NCBI GenBank assembly: GCA_947579665.1
Contig: CANPUZ010000072.1
Span: 248,001-312,000 of the forward strand
DNA length: 64,000 bases
Source: Sympetrum striolatum
Taxonomy: Eukaryota; Arthropoda; Insecta; Odonata; Libellulidae
Direction: 5' to 3'
The notes beneath the pieces were generated by a model. The model was not told the DNA's origin. It worked only from the letters and a program-made list of their open reading frames with translations, and searched no databases. Of the stretch, positions 40,101 to 49,100 are shown piece by piece. Numbering within the stretch: position 1 is the first letter of the stretch; the number at the start of each line of letters is the position of its first letter. Made by a program: the position numbers and the translations under genes.

Positions 40101-43100
40101 ATTTTTAGTATTATCCTTTCTCCTTCGAAGGTATTCGTAAAAGTCATTTGAACTTTCTTTATCAAGAATAGTTTCTAAGTATTTGTTTTCCGCATCCTTC
40201 TTAGCTGAGTTTAGCTCCTTTACTAAGTTTTGATACTTCATCTGGTTAATAACCCCTTGTTCTCTATATTTATGAGCCATCCTAACCTTCCTTTTGAGCT
40301 TTCGTATATTTCTGTTGTAATATTCCAGATCCGGATTTTTTTTTCAGTTGTTTGTAGGGCACGAATAATTTTATTAATATATTGAAATATCATCAATGTA
40401 CAGCATTAACCCAATTACAGCTGAGTATGAACAATGCAATGAACAAACTGCAAAGAAACTGTAGGCAAAGAGAAATCATTCCCTATGCCCATGGTGTGAG
40501 AAGATTCTTCGTAGCCAAACGTTTGTGATTTTCTAGAAATAGTTTTAATTTGTACGAAAAGATATTTAGATATAGATCAATCCTGTTGACGCACAGATAG
40601 AGAAGAAGGATGAAAAAGGTTTGCATGATAACACATGTTTTATTAAATTATGCGATGGAAATGAAGGAGAAAAAGTCTGCCATAGCCGGGGATCGAACAT
40701 GGGTCTCCCAATTGCCAGTCGGTCGCTCTAACCACTAAGCTACCACGGCAGAACAATCTCTCCTTCATTTCCAAGGGCTATGATGGTGTGGAAGCATGTC
40801 CATTGAAGAAATTGCATTGCCCTCTGTACACGCAGACATCAAAGATGTTCATCAATCATAGCGACAAAGATCATTCGAACCTTCTTCGTCCTTCTTCATC
40901 TTGCTATTTTCCGGGCTATCGGAAGTCGCTATGATGAATGGACATCTTTGATGTCCGTATGTACACGGAGGGCAATGCCATCTTTGATGGACCCTCTACC
41001 ACACTTCTTATCCATCATAGCCCTTGGAAGTGAAGGAGAGATTGTGGTGCCGTGGTAGCTTAGTTGTTAGAGCAACCAACCGGCAATTGGGAGACCCGGG
41101 TTCGATCTTCAGCTACGGCAGACTTTTTCTCCTTCATTTCCATCGCGTAATATAGATATAGGTTTAATCCTGCTGAGCAACTTAAATGTATATAAAGAAA
41201 GATTGCATTTGATTTGATTTTATTAACAAGCACAGAAATGCTATTTTTACTTTCACCATATACATAGTATAGAGAAAGTATTTTTTTCATGAAAAGATCG
41301 GCTTCAAGATTTCAATGGGAATACATGTTTGGGGTCCCTAGAACATATTTTGGCCATTTTAGAAATGATGTCTGTGTGTGTGTGTGTGTGTGTATGTGTG
41401 TGTGTATGTGTGTGTGTGTGTGTGTGTATGTGTGGCTGTGCTTGTGGGCGCTCTAACGTAAAAAATATTAGCCGTATCAATACCAAACTTCATATATAGC
41501 ACTGTGGTGTGTGCTATCAGAGGTGATTAGTTTTGGAGTAAATCGATTTACCGGAAGTGGAGCTTTACTTTTTGAAGCTCGTTTCTGTTTTTGCAAAATT
41601 CCTCCATTAATCTGATATTTAAGTATCTACTATTATTTATAAAAGTTTTAGAAAATGTAATTTACTCTAACTTATGTATGGAACATATTTTTGTATCACT
41701 GATTGTTTAGGAGTTATTCATGAAATACTGATAAACCGGAAGTAGCTGATTATGTACTTTGCCGGCGCTCTGGGCTCTATGGGCGAGAGGCCAATTTCAT
41801 CCTTTTTCATCGAACATGTCCTGAAAAACATTATTTATAATGTTTGCGACGTAAAAGATAATATGATATAAAGAATTCACTTATCTTCCAAGTTTCAATT
41901 GAATATAGAGTTCGAAAATACTGTCGTAGATAAATATTTACATCTTATATATGGAGAAAGTCATGTGCTGGCCACGTCAGATTTTTCATTATATTATGAT
42001 TATTATTACATTAGTTACAAGTAGGTTGAAAACCAGGTGGTAACTTTTTACAATTTCTTCCTTAACTATAGCATAAATATCTTCATAATAAATATAAAAC
42101 AGTACATCATTGTCAAACACAGACACAATCATCACATTAGTTTATATACAATATCGTAAATATAATTACATGTACAGTATCTTCAACCAGCAATATATTT
42201 TAATTTAAATAATTTTCTTTTAAAAATGTTTCTGTTTTGTGGGAAGGGGCTGAAAATTTCCTTAGGTAGGTCATTCCAATCTGTTTTATTTAAGAAGGAA
42301 CATTTCCCAACATCCTTCCATTGACCTATGGTTCTCATGATTCTACATCACAAATACATATATACAGGAGGTAATAGGAGCATTGGATATCTATCTATTA
42401 TATATAGATGCTTCTCCGGATTCATTCATATATATAGCTATATAGATAGGATACTAATTCACTGGCTAAACCACAAGCATCATTGACTTGAAATTTTTAC
42501 GATGTATGTGCCGTAACGTGAAACCCTCAGGAAAAAGGTGACTTTGATCCTCAGGTTTATGGGTTCGATTCCAGAGGGTTTCAAAGTCCCGATTTTTCCA
42601 ATTAGAAAGCATTGCTTTGAATTTTGGGAATTAAAAAATAATACTTTCCGGATAGTTAGAGAATCTAAACTCAAGGAGCCTATATATATGGTTATGATCT
42701 ATCAAAAACATTAATTACTTTTACAGAAATTATCCTGGGTTCGATGCTAGGACAATGCAAAAATCTGTAATTTAAAATACATTGAGGTAGTTTTTTATTA
42801 TTTATTTAGAAGAACTTATCGAAATGATAGGAAGTTCTTGCTTATGTAGAAGATGTATGTTAAGAATCGGTTTTAGAAAAAAATTTATATAAGACCGTAC
42901 ATTTCCTGGGTTTGATGCCAGAGCACATTAAAATTTCTCACATAAGGAATATAAGGGAAAAGTAGGACGTCATTTAAGACAGTTGCACCCAATGTTTCTG
43001 CTTGAATTTTCACACATGGTTAAAGATGGTGATCTTCTATTGTGTTGCATACGAAGTATCACCAGGAAGACTCGGGTTCGATGTCTGGCGGTAAATATAT

Positions 43101-46100
43101 CTCTCATTTAAAATAAATTGGGTTAGTTTTTCATTATTTTTTTGATGCACTTTTCGAAAGAATAGGAAGTTCTTGCTCAGCTAGAAGATGTTTGTTAAGA
43201 ATCCGTTTCAGAAAAAAAAATAAATAAGACCATGCTGTTCCTGGGTTCGATACCAGAGCACTTTACAAATTCTCACATTAGGAATATATGGGAAAAGTAA
43301 GACGTCGTTTGACGCAGTTGTAATCAATATTTCTGCTTGAATTTTCACATATAGTTAGAGATGGTGATCTTCTGTTGCGCTGCATAGTAATTTCAGCAGG
43401 AAGACCTTGGTTCGATGCCAGACGATTGAATTGCAGCGAATTTTAAGAATATTTTCAATTTTTTTTCTTTTGAGGACCGTCCCGACATGAAATTAGTGTT
43501 GTTGATCTGATTGCAGTATGCAAGCTACATTTTACTCGTCATAAAGATAGGTTTAAAATATATAAATTGTAATATGAACATCACAACATATCTATACATA
43601 AAGATATAAAGAAGTACATAGATTTTATACAAAACATGAGGGAATCAGAATATTTCACACATATATAAAAAACATTTTAACGCAAAACATAATTGAAAAA
43701 AAGGCAAAGAACTGGAATAAATTGATTAGAGAATGTTTTTATTCAATTAATGAATTTTTTAAACTAACCCATTAAATTGGATAATTAATTTACTGTCATC
43801 TTTTGTAAATAATATACTGCTTTTTGTTTCTTTTGCTAAAAATTTTTATATGTGAGTATGTAAATATTAATGTATGCATATTAATATTGATTTTACAACT
43901 AGCAGAAGTTCCCGTTGAATCTAAACAGTGATATTAAATTTCATAAATACCAGAGTAAGAACCTTGACCACATGGTTTAAAATTAATGATGGATAGCAAA
44001 TACCAGACTTTCCAATTTTACCAAAATATTTTAATACAAAACAATTGAAAAAAAAATTAAATACTAAAACAGGAATAAACTGTGATTACATACTACGAAG
44101 GAAAACAGAATCAGGAATTAAATAATAGCTTAATATCACAAATTTTTGAATGCAGACTTTATTTGTATAAAATACGAGTAAAATGTAGCTTGCATACTGC
44201 TAGCATATCGATAACACAAATTTTTTGTTGGCATCACATAGAGTGAGTCCTCAATAGAAAAAAAATGGATGGAAAATATTCTTAATTTCTGCTGCAATTT
44301 ATTCGTCTGGCATCGAACCCGGGTCTTCCCGGTGTTACTTACTATGCAGCACCATAGAAGATCACCATCTTTAACTATGTTTGAAAATTCAAGCAGAAAT
44401 ATTAACTGCAACTGCCTCAAACGACGTCCTATTTTTCCCTTATATTCCTTATGAGAGAAATGTTAATGTGCTCTGGCATCGAACCCAGGAATAGTACGGG
44501 CTTATAAAAATTTTTTAAAACCAATTCTTTTCATACATCTTCCAGCCGAGCACGAACTTCCTATCATTTCGATAAGTGCATCAAAAAATAATGAAAAACT
44601 ATCCCCATATATTTTAAATGCGGGATCTTTGCATCGTCCTAGCATCGAACCCAGGACGTTCTCATTAGTAGTGATTAATGTTTTTAATTGTTGTTGACCA
44701 TATCTGTAAGCTCCTTGAATTTCGATTCTCTACTTGTCCGGGAAGTATTATTTAAAATATTTTGAAAATCGCCACCATGTATCCTTATGGAGAAAATCGG
44801 GAATTTGGGACCTTCTGGAATCGAACCCATGACACCAAAGTTTGATGTCGGCTTTTTTCTGGAGGTTACACGTCATGGCCAATATGTCGTAAAAATGTCA
44901 AGGCAGTGGCACTTGTGGAACATGGTTAGACTTTTGATCCCCAGTGTATCTATTATATATAGACGCTTCTCCGGATATACCTAGATATACACTCACTCAC
45001 TGGGGATCAAAATTCATAACGCATAACGCTCCATATTTTCACCAATCTCTTCCTCAGTTCTAGATCAATACTACTGCAACATTTCTCTTCTTATAGAAGA
45101 GAAATGTTGGCTTCCTTTGCCATAGCTATTCTTGTCTTGATCTCCGCACTGCTCTTCCAATCCTCTGTCAGCATGCTCCCCAGATATCTATACCTTTTAA
45201 CCTGCTCTATTCTTCTTCCCTCATTTGTTTCAACATTAATAACTTCTCCCTCATTCACTCATAACTTTTGTTTTACTGGCATTAATTCTCATCCCATATA
45301 TTTCCATTTCTTCTTCTTAAAATCTTATCGTTCCTTGGAGTGCCTGGTTGTCATCGGCCAAGATAACCATATCATCAGCAAATCTGATGCATTTTATTTA
45401 TTTTCCTCCGATACTTATCCCTTTTTCCACATCCAAGGTGTTGCTAATCATATCCTTAATATAGAGGTTAAATAATGTTGGTGAATGGCCCTGCCTTACC
45501 CCTTGACCCAATTCCATCCACTCTGTCAATTTTCCATTAACTTTCACTGCCGCTTTCTGGGTTCTATACAATTCCCTGATCAGCCTCCTGTCCTTCCAAT
45601 CTACTCTCTTAATTTTAAGAATTTCCATTAATTTATCCTACTCGACCCTGTCGAAAGCTTTCTCCAAATCAATGAAACATAAGCTTACTGCTTTTCCTCT
45701 TTCCTGGTATCTTTCTCTAACTATTCGCAATAGTCCAATAGCTTCTCTAGTGCTCCTTCTTCTTCTAAAGCCAAATTGTTCCTCTCCTATATTATTTTCC
45801 ATTACTCCTAGGAGTCTTTGATTCAAAACCCTAAGTAGTATTTTTGCAGCATTCTGATTATACGAGGCTTGTCCAGAAAGTAAGAGTACTAAATTTTTGA
45901 AGGTTACAAATATTTGCATTTGAACAAAAAACTACCTGGTTATATTAGTACATATGTAAGCTATTTTTCGACATAATCGCCATTCATTTCAATGCAGATG
46001 GTGAACCGGGGTGTTCATTTTTTTATTCCTTCCTCGAAGTAGTTTCCCACCAAACCCTTCGTCCACTTCTCCAGCTTCCCCTTCACCTCCCTGTCGGTTG

Positions 46101-49100
46101 AAAACCTTTTTCCACCCATGTGCAGCTTCAGGGAGGTAAAAAGATAGTAATCTGATGGTGCTAGGTGAGGGGAATACGTGGGATGGTTCAGGACATCCCA
46201 TTTAAACGAGGCTAGCAGTTCCTTCGCCTCCACTAGATTCAACTTGTGTTGGTCTGTCAGCTGTTATGGGACCCTCCTCGCAGACAGTTTCCGATATCCG
46301 AGGGTTTCTGTGATGGTTTTGTGTAGCAGAGATCTGGAGATTTGTGGAAACATCGCAAAAAGTTCATCCACAGTTGATCTACAATCGTCATGGAGCATAT
46401 TTCCGATTTTTTCCACAATATTGTCAGTCACAATTGAAGGTCTTCTGCTCCTGTGATCATAATGCTCAGACGTACGACCGTTTTTAAACTCCCGACACCA
46501 CTTGAACACACTAGTACGATTCATAGCTTTATCACCATATGCAGATTTTATCTCATTATAAACCTCAAGCAGAGTTTTTCCCTTTCAAACAAGGTAATGG
46601 ATGAAGCCATGTATTTTGCACTTGGCGGGACATTGGATTGACATTTTTCATGAAACGTATTGTTGCATCGACAGTTCTCAACATACTGACCTTAAACAAG
46701 TCTTGTTATGGAAGGGAGGAATCAGGCTACATGGCAAATTAGCCAACATGTCAAAAAAAATCTCTGTCTACTCTGTAAAAACAGTAGTTTATTTGTTATG
46801 TTTTCTTTTTAGTGTAACGTACGTAACAGCACCTGTCTTTTTCTTTTGACATTCCCACCGCTTGAAGTAGCTGCTGGACACATTTTATTCTTATTTTCAT
46901 CCATTTAGAAGGTTAATTAATATAGTATACATACTTACTTGTGTACACCCTCAAAAGATCGGCGCAAAACACACGCAGTGGTCGCGTTCAAAATTACTGT
47001 TTTTATATCATGAAATGTTTGTTGTTTAGATGTTGGGATAGAGGATCCTCTACTGTCTATGTATTGCATACTGCCTTTCAGGGGTTTGGTGCCTGGTGCC
47101 TATTTGTAGTCCTCAAAATTAAATTAATAGAAAAGAATTTTCCAATAATATCATTATGCATGCTTCAAGCAAATGAAAGTATCGCATACATTTTGCTTAC
47201 AAAAAATTTGATAAACTAATGATATTTATTGTCCTATATAAGAAAAGATTTCCTATAAATATTAAACTTTGGTTTTGTAAACCTAATACAATTTCCTTTC
47301 AAATGGTACATACATCGGACATTCGTATAGTAAATAGTTTCCAAGTTATGAATATTTTATTTTGGATACCTCTCATCCAGACACCCTTTAATTTCTATTT
47401 AACAACCTTAATAGATAATTGTTTTTTATACTTATTTAATTTGTGAGTTTTATAAATCATGCCTTCTTAACATATGATAGGGCTGTGCCCATAAATAAGT
47501 AATCATAATTATTACCTATTATATATGATTTCTTCTCCAGATTTATTAATATATATAGATACCCAGATAGGATACTAATTAACGTGCTAAACCACAAGCG
47601 TCATTGATTTGAAATTTTTACACACGGCAATGTTGCCATTGGGTTGGGATAGGTGGGAGGGATTTCTATCAGAAATCTAGAAATCCTCACCCCAACCCAA
47701 CCCAACCCCCGTTGAGATATTTAGTACACCCGCTTATCTGACTGAGCAACGTTGCCGTGTGTAAATGGGTAATTTCTTGCAAAATCACGAAAAATCTAAA
47801 TTTTCATTGTAGAATGTCGATCAAAAGACACTTGTATATCTCTTAGGAGGAGTGAAATGACGAAGATAAGATAATACATTGTTGCTCATTTAAATTGTTT
47901 ATAATTTTTTAAATTGTATTCCACATGGTCAGTTGTTTTATGGTCCTCCCTGATGGGAAGGCGCTCCCGAGATGGGAAGCGGAGCTAAGGGTCCGGATTA
48001 GGATGGCGACCCTCCAAAATTCTACTTGAAAAAAAGTAACGGTATAACCCCCATATAACTACCATTAACCGAAGATGTTAATTCTACCGCAACAAGTGAG
48101 CCCCAACCTTCGATATCCAGCGGTATGCAAGCAGGACAGCGAATACGGCAGCATAAGAGAAAAAGAAGAGAGGGCAGCAGAAATGATGGAAGCGCTGATA
48201 TATCTTTACAAGACACTGACGACAGTGTGACATTAAGTGAAGACTGTTTTATTGAATTGGCTTAACTGGGATTAACCCGGCCGAACAAATTAACCGCTGG
48301 GGTGTATACAGTGTGAATGAGATTGGGCTAACAAAGAACTTTTAATTCTTTGAGCTGTTAGACTAACATTAATTCGAGTTTGTAGCATTAATCTAATTAG
48401 AGTTGAATGATTTTAACTTTATTTCCTATTTTAAACTGTATATATGGTTAAATAATACCAAAAAAATATCTTTTTTTAATTTATAAAGAAATGATGTGTT
48501 TGATTTTTATTTGAAAATAAACAATGTGTAACATTAGGACAATTTGATTTCTTCTTGCCTTTTCTAGCAGATAATGGCACTGTCCCTAAGTTGCCCCAGG
48601 TAAGATTGGAACAACTATAGAGGGAGCCTATGGGAATGTCATTGCTCCGATAGTAATACAGTGTCTATAATTAATAAGAGGAAGGTTAACTAGATATACG
48701 TGGTGCATTCAAGTTATAACACCTCCGATTTTTTTCTCATAAACTAATCACAGACAAACTGTGAAACTTCTGTCACATCTTGACGTAATCTCCTTGCAGG
48801 GGTAAACATTTTTTACATTGACGATGCCATGATTCCATGACTGCTACAAACACTTCTTTAGGGGTCTGCTTTGACACTGGAAAATCGCTGATGCAATTGC
48901 AGCACGTCTAGTGAATACGAAGAGTGTCTTTCATTTTTGGAAAAAGCCAAAAGTCACATCCATGACATCATCACCACATGTCTCACTCAGCTGGCGATGC
49001 GTTTAAACGGTGCCACAGCACGCAAATTGAGAAAAAGAATGATTACACACTGTTCCTGTATTGAGAACGGCGCAATTTTAAGTATTTACAACAGTCCTTA

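Larger units (their letters stand above)
37776..40370 (-). mobile_element. LINE (Jockey/CR1 group), 5' truncated, with an internal insertion
   Basis: Coding remnants run 40280 to 38060 on the minus strand, followed by about 280 bases of 3' UTR and a TAAA-repeat tail (about 37776-37795). The 3' UTR includes a GC-richer block 37955-38030. Interrupted by a 354-bp insertion at 39291-39644. Confidence 0.8.
40647..41151. repeat. Foldback element with a tRNA-like SINE in each arm
   Basis: About 200-230 bp arms in inverted orientation around a short centre near 40890-40925. Outer ends ATTATGCGATGGAAATGAAG and CTTCATTTCCATCGCGTAAT. Each arm holds a tRNA-like block with A box and B box (40678-40750 minus, 41049-41120 plus). 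No coding sequence. Confidence 0.8.

Noticed and set aside
41304..41486. ORFs with H-T-H-T or V-C-V-C runs (also 24.9-25.2 and 60.9-61.1 kb).
   Set aside because: Translated TG microsatellite inside family B.
46178..46641. Plus-strand ORFs over the mariner remnant.
   Set aside because: Antisense of the mariner transposase.
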